The notes below the pieces were generated by a model. The model had not been told where the DNA came from, ran no database searches, and worked only from the letters and a program-made list of their open reading frames with translations. A stretch of 64,000 nt of DNA from Qipengyuania sp. SS22 (GTDB taxonomy: Bacteria; Pseudomonadota; Alphaproteobacteria; Sphingomonadales; Sphingomonadaceae): contig NZ_CP107048.1 of NCBI RefSeq assembly GCF_025736935.1, forward strand, positions 806,001 through 870,000. Reading direction: 5' to 3'. The translations under genes and the position numbers were made by a program. This document shows positions 1-8,900 of the stretch, one piece after another; position 1 is the first letter of the stretch; each line of letters starts with the position of its first letter.

Positions 1-1
1 C

Positions 2-1714
2 GAACAGCGCCTTGTTTGCCAGACGATTGTATCGCGCGAGGACGAGTCGATCGGGCGCTACATCTCGGCAACCCGCATGATTGCGGTGAATTCCGATGGC
101 AGCGAACCAAACGTTATCGAGGGCGCCCGCTCGCTGCGGGCTCTGAGCCATACCTATTACGGCGGCGGGATCGTCTCGCTCAATGCCGAGAGCGACGACA
201 GTTCGATCCTAGTTAGCCGGTTATATGGCAAGGAAAGCTCGCTCAACACACGCCTTGCCAATCAGAAGGACGGTCTTGGCGTCGTTTCGCACGATGTCGA
301 TACGGGGAGAGAAAAGCGTGTCGAAGCGCCGGACAAGGACGCTTTCGGATATATCGCGGACAGTAACGGCGTCGTTCGGATAAAAGGCACCGGTAACGCG
401 ACAGCGCGCGGTTACTCGAAGGATACGCTGGCCTACTTTTACCGCGAGCAAGGGTCACAGCGCTGGCAGCCGCTTTCTCGGGCGGAGATCGACAGCCAGA
501 CCGTTGATGGATTTGAACCGCATGCCGTCGATGCAGCCGGTAATGTGGTGTATGGCTTCGATTACGGCGACCGGGGTTTTACCAACCTCTATTCGATCGC
601 GCTTGATGGCAGCCTGGCGAAGTCGCTGGTGCTTTCCGCCGAGGGTGCCGATGTCGACGATCTGATAACGATAGGCCGCCGTCAGCGCGTGATCGGTGCC
701 AGTTTCGCGACCGAGAAGCGCTTGGTCAAATATTTCGACCCCGGACTGCGCGATCTGGCTGTTGCGCTGGGCAATGCACTTCCCGGCCAGCCGATTGTGA
801 ATTTCGTCGGCGCGAGCGAGGACGAGCGCAAGCTGCTGATTGTTACGGGGTCGGATGTCGATCCGGGCATGCTGTATCGCTTCAACCGCGATACCAACGA
901 GCTGAGCCCGTTGCTGCCCGTGCGTGAGATGACCGAGGGGCGCCAACTGGCCGAGATGAAGCCGGTAACCTTTCCTGCCGCCGACGGAACCGTGATCCCC
1001 GGCTACCTCACACTGCCGACCGGGTCGGACGGAAAGAACATACCCGCCATCGTCATGCCGCACGGCGGCCCTTCCGCCCGAGACGAATGGGGCTTCGACT
1101 GGCTGGTCCAGTTCTTTGCCGCACGAGGCTACGCGGTGCTGCAGCCCAACTTCCGCGGCTCGACAGGCTACGGCAAGGCTTGGTTCGGCAAGAACGGCGT
1201 CAAGGCATGGCGTACCGCCATTGGCGATGTAAACGATGCCGGTCGCTGGCTGGTCTCGCAGGGGATCGCGAATTCGGAAAAGCTAGCAATCGTCGGGTGG
1301 TCCTATGGCGGCTATGCAGCGTTGCAATCGCAGGTCGTGGATCCCGAGCTATACAAGGCTGTGGTCGCGGTCGCGCCGGTCACCGATTGGCGGCAGCTGA
1401 TCGAGGAGGAGAGAATGTCCTCCAATTTCCGCCTCGTTCAGAAATTCGTCGGCGATGGACCGCATCTCGAACAGGGCAGCCCGATGCGCAACGCTCAGTC
1501 CTTCGCCGCACCTGTCTTCCTCGTCCATGGCACGGCCGACAACAACGTCGACGTCGAGCAGTCGCGCGATATGGAAGCGGCACTAAGGCGAGCGGGCAAA
1601 TCCGTCGAATATCTCGAATTCGAGGGCCTGGAACACTCGCTCCGCGATGGTGCATCGCGCAAGGACATGCTGATGCGGATCGACGCGTTCCTCTCCACCA
1701 ACCTCGGCTCCTGA
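2..1714 (+). CDS. S9 family prolyl oligopeptidase-like serine peptidase (5' end outside window)
   Basis: The reading frame is open from the first bases of the window, so the gene starts upstream and only its C-terminal part is present. The N-terminal half is beta-propeller-like sequence. The C-terminal half is an alpha/beta hydrolase with the nucleophile motif GWSYGGYAAL (Ser codon at 1301), the acid in HGTADNN (Asp codon at 1538) and the histidine in GLEHS (codon at 1634). Together these form the Ser-Asp-His triad of family S9 (acylaminoacyl/dipeptidyl peptidases). It probably cleaves short peptides. Whether it carries a signal peptide cannot be seen because the N-terminus is missing. It converges on rpsD across a bidirectional terminator. 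Confidence 0.9.
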   Translation, partial: EQRLVCQTIVSREDESIGRYISATRMIAVNSDGSEPNVIEGARSLRALSHTYYGGGIVSLNAESDDSSILVSRLYGKESSLNTRLANQKDGLGVVSHDVDTGREKRVEAPDKDAFGYIADSNGVVRIKGTGNATARGYSKDTLAYFYREQGSQRWQPLSRAEIDSQTVDGFEPHAVDAAGNVVYGFDYGDRGFTNLYSIALDGSLAKSLVLSAEGADVDDLITIGRRQRVIGASFATEKRLVKYFDPGLRDLAVALGNALPGQPIVNFVGASEDERKLLIVTGSDVDPGMLYRFNRDTNELSPLLPVREMTEGRQLAEMKPVTFPAADGTVIPGYLTLPTGSDGKNIPAIVMPHGGPSARDEWGFDWLVQFFAARGYAVLQPNFRGSTGYGKAWFGKNGVKAWRTAIGDVNDAGRWLVSQGIANSEKLAIVGWSYGGYAALQSQVVDPELYKAVVAVAPVTDWRQLIEEERMSSNFRLVQKFVGDGPHLEQGSPMRNAQSFAAPVFLVHGTADNNVDVEQSRDMEAALRRAGKSVEYLEFEGLEHSLRDGASRKDMLMRIDAFLSTNLGS

Positions 1715-1737
1715 GCCTAGGCATACCAACCACAAAG

Positions 1738-1770
1738 AAAAGGGCGGCCCCGCGAGGGACCGCCCTTTTT
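1738..1770. terminator. Bidirectional intrinsic terminator between S9 peptidase and rpsD
   Basis: An A-run, a GC-rich stem (GGGCGG..CCGCCC) and a T-run flank a short loop. Read from either strand it is a stem followed by U residues, as expected between two convergent genes. Confidence 0.8.
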
Positions 1771-1791
1771 CTGTGTCGCTGCCGGTGAGGC

Positions 1792-2406
1792 TTAGCGCGA
1801 GTAGAATTCGACCACGAGGTTCGGTTCCATCGTCACCGGATAAGGCACTTCGTCGAGCTTGGGCACGCGGGTGAAGGTCACCTTGTCGTTGCCGTCGGGA
1901 GCGACGTAGTCGGGGATGTCGCGCTCGGGCAGGCTCTGCGCTTCGATGACCAGCGCCATTTCCTGCGCCTTCTTGCCGAGTGCCACAACGTCGCCGACCT
2001 TGACGCGGGCCGAGGCGATGTTGGTCTTCACGCCGTTGAGCAGGATGTGGCCATGGCTCACGATCTGGCGGGCGGCGAAGATGGTGGGCGCGAACTTGGC
2101 GCGATACACGACCATGTCGAGACGCTGTTCGAGCAGGCCGACGAGGTTCTGGCCCGTGTCGCCCTTCATCGCCGACGCTTCCTTGTAGGTGCGCTTGAAC
2201 TGCTTCTCGGTGACGTCACCGTAATAGCCCTTGAGCTTCTGCTTGGCGCGCAGCTGCAGGCCGAAGTCGCTCATCTTGCTCTTGCGGCGCTGACCGTGCT
2301 GGCCGGGACCGTAGGAACGCTTGTTGACCGGGCTGTTCGGGCGACCCCAGATGTTTTCGCCCATCCGGCGGTCGAGCTTGTACTTGGCGCTGGTGCGCTT
2401 CGTCAT
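1792..2406 (-). CDS. rpsD: 30S ribosomal protein S4
   Basis: A 204-residue protein with the S4 family layout. The N-terminal domain starts [21 protein letters not shown], followed by the basic [15 protein letters not shown] stretch and the C-terminal S4 RNA-binding fold ([20 protein letters not shown], then SHGHILLNG). S4 is a primary 16S rRNA-binding protein that nucleates assembly of the small subunit. It is a single-gene unit here, away from the alpha operon, as is usual in alphaproteobacteria. A GGAG ribosome binding site lies just upstream of the ATG, and a TTGACG promoter element lies about 150 bp upstream. Confidence 0.98.
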   Translation of the reverse strand: MTKRTSAKYKLDRRMGENIWGRPNSPVNKRSYGPGQHGQRRKSKMSDFGLQLRAKQKLKGYYGDVTEKQFKRTYKEASAMKGDTGQNLVGLLEQRLDMVVYRAKFAPTIFAARQIVSHGHILLNGVKTNIASARVKVGDVVALGKKAQEMALVIEAQSLPERDIPDYVAPDGNDKVTFTRVPKLDEVPYPVTMEPNLVVEFYSR

Positions 2407-2529
2407 AAATATTCTCCAATTTGCTGGGCCATCCCATCGACGGCCATCAAACCCGGCATCACACCGCCGAACCGGGGGTTCGACGCGGCTTCCGCTTCAC
2501 CGGGGTGCGGAGCCAATTTGCGAAGGCGC

Positions 2530-2558
2530 GCTCTTATCAAGATCGGGCTGCGCGTCAA
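2530..2558 (-). promoter_or_regulatory. Probable rpsD promoter
   Basis: On the minus strand a TTGACG -35 element (2553-2558) is followed after about 16 nt by TAAGAG. The -35 is close to consensus; the -10 is weak. The position in the rpsD/chorismate mutase divergent gap fits an rpsD promoter. Confidence 0.4.
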
Positions 2559-2611
2559 GCCGTAACATAGGCGCTCGACAAGCCGGAGCAAGCGAGGCAG
2601 TGCGCTGCGCC

Positions 2612-2929
2612 ATGACCCAGGATTACAAATTGCCCGACGACTGCAGCGATATGCGCGATGTCCGGCGCGGCGTCGATGCGACCGACCGCGAATTGATGGA
2701 TCTGCTCGAGCGGCGTTTCGGCTACATGCGTGCGGCGGCGCGGATCAAATCCGAGCGCAACGCCGTGCGCGACGAAGCGCGCAAAGCCGAGGTGATCGGC
2801 AATGCGCGCTCCGATGCGGTTCGTCGCAATCTTCCGGCAGATCCGCTCGGGCAGATATGGGAAGATTTGGTCGAAACCTCAATCGCTTACGAGCTGGTCG
2901 AGTGGGACCGGCTCCGCGAAGGAAATTAG
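2612..2929 (+). CDS. Chorismate mutase, AroQ class
   Basis: A 105-residue all-helical protein starting MTQDYKLPDD. It fits a stand-alone AroQ chorismate mutase, which converts chorismate to prephenate on the way to Phe and Tyr. The helical pattern RRGVDATDRELMDLLERRF..AARIKSERNAVRDEAR contains the conserved Arg/Lys/Asp/Glu positions of the family. The related isochorismate-pyruvate lyases (PchB) have the same fold and cannot be fully excluded, but no siderophore genes are nearby. The frame extends further upstream, but this ATG gives a protein of the normal family length. The stop codon overlaps the stop region of the convergent gene by 4 nt. Confidence 0.8.
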   Translation: MTQDYKLPDDCSDMRDVRRGVDATDRELMDLLERRFGYMRAAARIKSERNAVRDEARKAEVIGNARSDAVRRNLPADPLGQIWEDLVETSIAYELVEWDRLREGN

Positions 2930-3219
2930 CCAGACGTACGGGTGTTGCCGGTTCCGCTGCGATCCTGGTTTTCACGCGCGGCAGCCGTAGCCGCGTCGCG
3001 CTCGATCTTCCAGGCAGCGTTGGTCTTGCAGACCCTCTTGCCGCCCAGACGCGAACCCACCGGCGGGGGCTGCCGCTTGCAGACGATCGTTGCTGCATCC
3101 TTGGCGGCTGCGCTGTCCTCGTCCGCGGTTACGCCCTTCTCGCCATTTGCCACTGCCGAGGCGGGAAGCAGAAAGAGCGCCGCGGCGCCGGCAGCAATGG
3201 TCAGATACTTGGTGTTCAC
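2926..3219 (-). CDS. Small secreted two-cysteine protein (paralogue of the neighbour at 3342-3650)
   Basis: A 97-residue protein. The GTG start at 3219 is chosen because AGGAGA sits 6 nt upstream and because it begins directly with a signal peptide (VNTKYLTIAAGAAALFLLPASAVA). The mature part contains the block TIVCKRQPPPVGSRLGGKRVC, followed by a charged helix. The same block (TIVC..P.VGTR..G..VC) occurs in the next gene, so the two are diverged paralogues. The two cysteines could form a disulfide in the periplasm. The function is unknown; similar short proteins of this kind recur in sphingomonads as hypothetical proteins (recollection, not searched). Confidence 0.7.
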   Translation of the reverse strand: MNTKYLTIAAGAAALFLLPASAVANGEKGVTADEDSAAAKDAATIVCKRQPPPVGSRLGGKRVCKTNAAWKIERDAATAAARENQDRSGTGNTRTSG

Positions 3220-3341
3220 GTTTTTCTCCTGTGGAACAGCCCGAACGATGGGCCATCGGAAGCAATCCGCGCCGGTTCGCCCCAAGCGCGCGGCACGGAT
3301 CGCCAAATGATAGCGCAGCCTATCGAGCGCGATGGGGATTG

Positions 3342-3650
3342 TCAGGGATTATTTCTGATGAGTCCGCGCGTTTCGACATCGTTCGCCGTCTCGCGTGTCG
3401 TCCGTTCCCATTCTTCCCACTGGTAGACCGGCAGGCACACTTCCCGACCCGGGATGCGTGTCCCGACCTTGGGGGCCATATTGCGGCAAACAATGGTTTC
3501 GTCGTTGCGCTCTACCGTGCCTTCTTCGGCCGCGTCGCTGAGAGCGACCTTCGCAGCCGTTTCACGGTCTTCGGCATCGTTCTGAGCATTCGCAGCGGTA
3601 GCGAAGAATAGGGTGCCTGCGAAAAGCGCTACAGTGGCTGTATTTTTCAT
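3342..3650 (-). CDS. Small secreted two-cysteine protein (paralogue of 2926-3219)
   Basis: A 102-residue protein beginning MKNTATVALFAGTLFFATAANAQ, a clear Sec signal peptide ending ANA-Q. The ATG at 3650 is preferred over one 18 nt upstream because AGGACG precedes it at a suitable distance. The mature protein has an acidic N-terminal stretch, then TIVCRNMAPKVGTRIPGREVC and a Trp-containing helix. Residues shared with the neighbour are TIVC, P, VG.R, G, VC and a downstream W/ER pattern. The gap upstream (3651-3737) is AT-rich and probably holds its promoter. No function can be assigned. Confidence 0.7.
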   Translation of the reverse strand: MKNTATVALFAGTLFFATAANAQNDAEDRETAAKVALSDAAEEGTVERNDETIVCRNMAPKVGTRIPGREVCLPVYQWEEWERTTRETANDVETRGLIRNNP

Positions 3651-3737
3651 GGTTCGTCCTCTCACCATACCAACCCCTTAAAAAGCAAAGGAAGGGAACA
3701 TTACCACAATATTGGAAAATCGGGAAATTAGAACGAT

Positions 3738-4466
3738 CTAGTCTCTGGGTGGGCGCGCCAAGGAAGACAAAACCCCGCGCAAAGTGCGGACTTCGAGGTG
3801 GTTCCAGCCCGGCTTGGTAAGTACACCGCGCAGCGTCCGGCGCGATGCTTCGGCGCGCGACTCGGGGAGGAAATAGCCCTTGGGTGCCAGCATGCCTTCG
3901 AGATGGGCGACCAGACCGTCGAGATCTTCCTGCGGGGCGGGGGGCAGGAGGTCTTCCTGCGTGGGCTGGACCAGATGCTTGTGCTTGGACCATTCATAGG
4001 CGCACAGGATCACCGCCTGCGCGAGATTGAGTGAACCGAATTCGGGATTGATGGGCACCGTCAGGATCGCGCGGGCGAGCGCTACATCCTCTGTTTCCAG
4101 GCCCGAGCGTTCGGGCCCGAACAGGATGGCGCTGCGACCCTGCGCCGCGGCAATTTCCTGGCTGGCTTGCTCGGGGGTGACGACAGGCTTGGTGACACCG
4201 CGCTTGCGCACCGTGGTGGCATAGACATGCGCGCAATCGGCCACGGCTTCAGCAGTGGTGGCAAACACCTGCGCCCGATTGAGCACGTCATCTGCACCTG
4301 CCGCGGCAGGTCCCGCTGCGGGGTTGGGCCAGCCATCGCGCGGTTCGACCAGCCGCATCTCGGTCAGCCCGAAATTGAGCATTGCGCGCGCCGCTTTGCC
4401 GATATTTTCGCCCAGTTGCGGGCGCACCAGGACAATTACGGGTTTGCGCATATCAGCTTCGCTCAT
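3738..4466 (-). CDS. trmJ: RNA 2'-O-methyltransferase, SpoU/TrmJ family
   Basis: A 242-residue SPOUT methyltransferase. The N-terminus ([24 protein letters not shown]) and the knot-forming motifs [10 protein letters not shown] and the run [22 protein letters not shown] are diagnostic of the TrmJ/TrmH branch. TrmJ methylates the ribose of tRNA nucleotide 32 using SAM, and that is the likely substrate here. The ATG at 4466 is preferred because AGGAAG lies 9 nt upstream; it overlaps the nrdR stop by 14 nt. An internal ATG at 4451 directly after the nrdR stop is an alternative. It is last in the rpiB-glyA-orf-nrdR-trmJ row. Confidence 0.88.
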   Translation of the reverse strand: MSEADMRKPVIVLVRPQLGENIGKAARAMLNFGLTEMRLVEPRDGWPNPAAGPAAAGADDVLNRAQVFATTAEAVADCAHVYATTVRKRGVTKPVVTPEQASQEIAAAQGRSAILFGPERSGLETEDVALARAILTVPINPEFGSLNLAQAVILCAYEWSKHKHLVQPTQEDLLPPAPQEDLDGLVAHLEGMLAPKGYFLPESRAEASRRTLRGVLTKPGWNHLEVRTLRGVLSSLARPPRD

Positions 4467-4923
4467 TGGCGGCCGCTTCCTGCACAGTGCTGGCGAATTC
4501 CTCGAAATCGCGCGCTTCGCTGAAGTCGCGGTAGACCGAGGCAAAGCGGATATAGGCGACGCTGTCCAAGCCGCGCAGTCCGTCCATCACCATTTCGCCG
4601 ATACGCTGCGAAGCGATCTCCGCCTCGCCGGCGGTTTCGACCTGGCGCTGGATCCCGCTGACAAGCTGGTCGATGCGTTCCTGCGGGACATCACGCTTGC
4701 GGCAGGCGAGCGCGATCGACTGTTCGAGCTTGGTGCGGTCGAAGGGTTGGCGGCGGTCACCCGATTTGAGCACGGTGACCTCGCGTAGCTGGACGCGTTC
4801 GAACGTGGTGAAGCGGGCGCCGCAGCTGGAACACTGGCGGCGACGCCTGATCGAGGTGGAATCCTCGGTCGGACGACTGTCCTTTACCTGGCTGTCGTCA
4901 TGCGCGCAGAATGGGCAGCGCAT
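4453..4923 (-). CDS. nrdR: Transcriptional repressor NrdR
   Basis: A 156-residue protein. The N-terminal zinc ribbon is [38 protein letters not shown] (two CxxC pairs), followed by an ATP-cone (residues about 49-139). NrdR senses ATP/dATP and represses ribonucleotide reductase genes through NrdR boxes. No nrd gene lies in the window, so its targets are elsewhere. The start codon abuts the stop of the upstream small gene (TAA then ATG), indicating cotranscription with glyA. Confidence 0.97.
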   Translation of the reverse strand: MRCPFCAHDDSQVKDSRPTEDSTSIRRRRQCSSCGARFTTFERVQLREVTVLKSGDRRQPFDRTKLEQSIALACRKRDVPQERIDQLVSGIQRQVETAGEAEIASQRIGEMVMDGLRGLDSVAYIRFASVYRDFSEARDFEEFASTVQEAAANERS

Positions 4924-5148
4924 TTACGGTCGGAGACGCTTGTAGAGCATGAAACCGGCGCCTGCGACGAGACCGATCGGCCAGGTCACCACCGGGAGCA
5001 GCCCGCCCGCGAGCGCGCCGACGGCCGCGCCGGTCAGAACCGGTTTGGTCGAGGGATGATCGAGACCCTTGGTGGCCATGTCCTTCACCTCGTCCTTGGC
5101 GTCGGCAAGAAGCTCGTGATCCTGGTGCTTGGGTTCCTGCTCATCCAT
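4924..5148 (-). CDS. Small hypothetical protein with one C-terminal membrane segment
   Basis: A 74-residue protein. The start at 5148 has AGGAGA 7 nt upstream. A charged N-terminal half (MDEQEPKHQDHELLADAKDEVKD) is followed by a glycine-rich hydrophobic stretch (VLTGAAVGALAGGLLPVVTWPIGLVAGAGFMLY) and the basic end KRLRP. This looks like a membrane-anchored small protein. It sits between glyA (11 nt gap) and nrdR (0 nt). I do not recognise a family. Confidence 0.65.
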   Translation of the reverse strand: MDEQEPKHQDHELLADAKDEVKDMATKGLDHPSTKPVLTGAAVGALAGGLLPVVTWPIGLVAGAGFMLYKRLRP

Positions 5149-5159
5149 CGCTTGTCTCC

Positions 5160-6473
5160 TCAGCGTCCCGGATAGACGGGGAAGGCGGCGCACAGTTCGG
5201 CAACCTTGCCGCGCACCTGCTCTTCGACCTGGCCGTCGCCCTCGGGGCCATTGCGCGACATCCCATCTACCACTTCACAGATCAGCGCGCCAATGGTTCT
5301 GAACTCGTCGGGCCCGAACCCGCGCGTGGTGCCTGCCGGCGTGCCAAGGCGGATGCCGCTGGTCACGAACGGGCTGCGCGTGTCGTATGGGATGCCGTTC
5401 TTGTTACAGGTCAGCCAGGCGCGGTCGAGCCCGGCTTCGGCGGCCTTGCCGGTCACGTCCTTGGCAGTCAGATCGACCAGCATGGAGTGGTTGTCGGTCC
5501 CGCCCGAGACAACGCGCAAGCCGTTGGCCTCGATGCCTTCGGCCAGGGCGCGGGCGTTGTCGACGACGCGCTGCGCATAGTCCTTGAAGTCGGGCCGGAG
5601 CGCCTCGCCGAAGGCCACTGCCTTGGCGGCGACCACATGCATCAGCGGGCCGCCCTGCATGCCCGGGAAAACCGCCATGTTGAACGGCTTGGTCAGGCTC
5701 TCGTCGTTCCACAGGATCACGCCGGAACGTGGGCCGCGTAGCGACTTGTGCGTGGTCGTGGTCACGACATGCGCATGCGGGAAGGGATTGGGGTGGGCGC
5801 CGCCTGCGATGAGGCCAGAGATGTGGCTCATGTCGACCATCAGATAAGCGCCGACTTCATCCGCAACCTTGCGAAAAGCGGCCCAGTCCCACACGCGCGA
5901 ATAGGCGGTGCCGCCGGCGATGATGAGCTTGGGCTTGTTGGCCCTGGCGATCGCCATGACCTCATCCATGTCGATCAGCTCGTCATGCTGGCGCACGCCA
6001 TAGCTGACCGGATTGAACCACTTGCCGCTCATATTGACCGGCGAGCCATGCGTGAGGTGACCGCCCGAGTTGAGGTCGAGCCCCATGAAAGTGTCGCCCG
6101 GCTGCAGCAGCGCGAGGAACACCGCCTGGTTCATCTGGCTGCCCGAATTGGGCTGGACGTTGGCGAACTCGCACCCGAACAATTGCTTCGCGCGGTCGAT
6201 TGCCAGCGTTTCGATGACATCGGCAAAATCGCAGCCGCCGTAATAGCGTTTGCCGGGATAGCCCTCGGCATATTTGTTGGTGAACACGCTACCCGTGGCT
6301 TCGAGAACCGCGGTGGAGGCGATATTCTCGCTGGCGATCAGCTCGATCTTGTCCTGCTGGCGGGCCAGCTCGTTGCGGATCGCAGCATGGATTTCGGGAT
6401 CTGCCTCGGCCAGCGTGTCGTGCCAAAAGCGGTCCATCGGGTCGCGCGCGGTGTCTTGTGCCTGGGTTGCCAT
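5160..6473 (-). CDS. glyA: Serine hydroxymethyltransferase
   Basis: A 437-residue PLP enzyme interconverting serine and glycine with transfer of a one-carbon unit to tetrahydrofolate. The motifs seen are [11 protein letters not shown] near the N-terminus, [24 protein letters not shown], and the PLP lysine motif [16 protein letters not shown]. The length is normal for bacterial GlyA. It lies 3 nt downstream of rpiB, so the two are one transcription unit, with nrdR and trmJ following. Confidence 0.98.
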   Translation of the reverse strand: MATQAQDTARDPMDRFWHDTLAEADPEIHAAIRNELARQQDKIELIASENIASTAVLEATGSVFTNKYAEGYPGKRYYGGCDFADVIETLAIDRAKQLFGCEFANVQPNSGSQMNQAVFLALLQPGDTFMGLDLNSGGHLTHGSPVNMSGKWFNPVSYGVRQHDELIDMDEVMAIARANKPKLIIAGGTAYSRVWDWAAFRKVADEVGAYLMVDMSHISGLIAGGAHPNPFPHAHVVTTTTHKSLRGPRSGVILWNDESLTKPFNMAVFPGMQGGPLMHVVAAKAVAFGEALRPDFKDYAQRVVDNARALAEGIEANGLRVVSGGTDNHSMLVDLTAKDVTGKAAEAGLDRAWLTCNKNGIPYDTRSPFVTSGIRLGTPAGTTRGFGPDEFRTIGALICEVVDGMSRNGPEGDGQVEEQVRGKVAELCAAFPVYPGR

Positions 6474-6476
6474 TGA

Positions 6477-6914
<438 letters not shown>

Positions 6915-6988
6915 GCGCGCCCCATAGTCGTTTCCGCCCCGGCTCGCCACCTCCTTATGGCGGGTTGCCCACGCCGGATTGATAGGGG

Positions 6989-7336
6989 TCAGTTGTCGAT
7001 CGCGATATCGCGGATGTCGTCCAGCACGTAAGGCTTGGTCAGCGTGGTGACATGCGCCAGTTCTGCCGGGTGTTCGGCGTCGCCGTAGCCGCTGGCGAAG
7101 ACGAACCGGATGTCCTTGCGTAAGAGCTCGAATGCGATGGGGTAGCTTTTCTTGCCATGCAGGTTGATGTCGAGAATGGCGAAATCGAACGCCCCGGCTT
7201 CGACCTGAGCGAGCCCTTCATCAAGCGATCCCACGGCGGCGACATCGGCGCCGTCCTCGAGGAGCATGTCTTCGAGCGCGAAAGCGATGATCGGTTCGTC
7301 CTCGACCACCAGGATACGTTTGCCGCTCAGGGGCAT
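6989..7336 (-). CDS. Single-domain response regulator
   Basis: A 115-residue receiver domain with no output domain. It begins MPLSGKRILVVEDEPIIAF, with the phospho-acceptor Asp in AILDINLHGKKSYPIA (Asp56), a FASGYGD motif and the conserved Lys in TLTKPYV. It starts inside the 3' end of the upstream HWE kinase gene (10 nt overlap), which indicates translational coupling and partnership with that kinase. Short receivers of this type often act as phosphate sinks or intermediates in alphaproteobacterial stress and light signalling; that role here is inference. Confidence 0.88.
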   Translation of the reverse strand: MPLSGKRILVVEDEPIIAFALEDMLLEDGADVAAVGSLDEGLAQVEAGAFDFAILDINLHGKKSYPIAFELLRKDIRFVFASGYGDAEHPAELAHVTTLTKPYVLDDIRDIAIDN

Positions 7337-8802
7337 AAAATGCCTTTGAGCCGGCAATGCAGACCGGCCGGCAGATACTCTATTTCCGTGTGGCTCCCCG
7401 GCGTGCCGAGACCGCGCTTGATGAGCCGCGATCCGAATCCGGTCCTGCCCGGCGTGGCGACCGGGGGGCCTTCGCTTTCGCGCCAATCGAGAACCAGCAG
7501 CCTGCCGTCTGGGCTATCTTCGAGCGACCAGTGAATTTCGACCGAGCCATCCTCAGTCGAAAACGCGCCATACTTGACGGCATTGGTGCACAGTTCGTGG
7601 ATGACCATCGACAAGGCGACTGCGGGCTGCGGTTCGAGACGGATATCGGGTCCCTCGAGCGTATAGCGCGACTGCCGGGTCCCCGCGGTCGTCTCGAGCG
7701 CGCCCCGGACGATCGTTCTCAGATCTGCCGATTCCCACCGTCGTTCGGTCAATAGGCTGTGCGCGCTGGCCAAAGCTGCCAGCCGTTCGACGAAAATATC
7801 GAGCTGCGGATTTTGCTTGTCACTTTTGAACGATTGCTGCGCCAGGCCCTGAACGACAGCCAGCGTGTTTTTCACGCGGTGGTTGAGTTCGTTGATCAGG
7901 ATCCGCTGGCTTTCTTCCGCGGCAACCTCTTCGGTGACATCATACCCCTGGACCAGCACGCCCTCGAAGCGATCCGGTCCGCGAATGGGCTGGAAAATGA
8001 ATTCGAGATGCCGTTCGCGCAATTCATTGTCATCGCTGTTCTTCAGCAAGACCTTTTCGCGGCGTCCAAAATAGGGTTCGCCAGTGTTCATGACCCTGTC
8101 GAGCACGTCGACGAAGCCCTGTTCGGCGATTTCGGGCAGCGCCTCCGCCACACTCTTGCCTTCCAGTTCGCGCTCTCCAATCAGGCGGCGATAGGCGGCA
8201 TTCGACATGACGAAGCGATGTTCTGATCCTGCCAATACGGCCACGAAACCGGGTGCCTGCTCGAGCAGGGCGTGTAACCGGTCCAGTTCCTTCGACGCGC
8301 CGCGCCACCGCTCTTCGACGGCTTCGGCCCGGCGGACGACGTCCGCGGTATCGCGCTGTTCGATCGCCGTGATCTGGATGGGATGCTGAAGAATGAATTC
8401 GACGGCCCCGCTATCGTCGATGATCGGGACCTGGGTCGTGCTCCAGATATGCGCATCCATACCGCCCGAGGCGTTGGGAATATCGTATTTGATATGCGCA
8501 ATCTCGTCCGGCTCGCCCGTCTCGAGCACCCGCTCGAAAGAGGTCTGGAGCTGCTGATGGCTCTCACCTTCGCTTGGAAATGCGTCGAATACATGGCGGC
8601 CCACGATGTCGTCGCGTTCGCGGTCCATGAGCTTGAGATAGGTATTGTTGGCCCATCGGATAATCAGATCGTGATCAAGCAGCAGATAGGGGTTCGGCGA
8701 GTGCGCGAGCACACGTCCGAAGTTGATAGCCTTATCCGACGTCGATGATTCCTGAGCGCCGGCCGATTTCGTGACCGGGACCCCTCGTATTTCTCCCCGC
8801 AT
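7327..8802 (-). CDS. PAS-domain HWE-family sensor histidine kinase
   Basis: A 491-residue soluble kinase. A PAS domain spans residues about 30-150 and a second about 175-295. The dimerisation box ELNHRVKNTLAVVQG holds the phospho-acceptor His308. The HWE signature SAHSLLTERRWESADL follows at about 347-360, then an ATPase domain ending with TGFGSRLIKRGL. HWE kinases are largely an alphaproteobacterial family and often feed the PhyR-EcfG general stress response. There are no transmembrane segments, so the signal is cytoplasmic. The LOV NCRFL signature of blue-light sensors is not visible. It overlaps the response regulator gene by 10 nt. Confidence 0.88.
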   Translation of the reverse strand: MRGEIRGVPVTKSAGAQESSTSDKAINFGRVLAHSPNPYLLLDHDLIIRWANNTYLKLMDRERDDIVGRHVFDAFPSEGESHQQLQTSFERVLETGEPDEIAHIKYDIPNASGGMDAHIWSTTQVPIIDDSGAVEFILQHPIQITAIEQRDTADVVRRAEAVEERWRGASKELDRLHALLEQAPGFVAVLAGSEHRFVMSNAAYRRLIGERELEGKSVAEALPEIAEQGFVDVLDRVMNTGEPYFGRREKVLLKNSDDNELRERHLEFIFQPIRGPDRFEGVLVQGYDVTEEVAAEESQRILINELNHRVKNTLAVVQGLAQQSFKSDKQNPQLDIFVERLAALASAHSLLTERRWESADLRTIVRGALETTAGTRQSRYTLEGPDIRLEPQPAVALSMVIHELCTNAVKYGAFSTEDGSVEIHWSLEDSPDGRLLVLDWRESEGPPVATPGRTGFGSRLIKRGLGTPGSHTEIEYLPAGLHCRLKGILCP

Positions 8803-8871
8803 GGCGCCTTAAAGCATTGGGCGTCAAACGGTTCCCGGCAATTCAAAAGAATTTGGCGGTTGAGGTGAAAG

Positions 8872-8898
8872 GCATGCGCAACCGCGGGTTGCGCATGC
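8872..8898 (-). terminator. rpoD terminator
   Basis: A perfect 12 bp inverted repeat (GCATGCGCAACC / GGTTGCGCATGC) with a 3 nt loop begins 3 bp after the rpoD stop codon. On the minus strand it is followed by CTTTC, a short U tract. It would end the dnaG-rpoD transcript. Confidence 0.7.
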
Positions 8899-8900
8899 GC

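Noticed and set aside
8811..8835. GGAAC-N16-CTTT on the minus strand upstream of the HWE kinase as an EcfG promoter
   Set aside because: The -10 matches only partly and would place the transcript start almost at the ATG, overlapping its AAGG ribosome binding site. Left as unproven.
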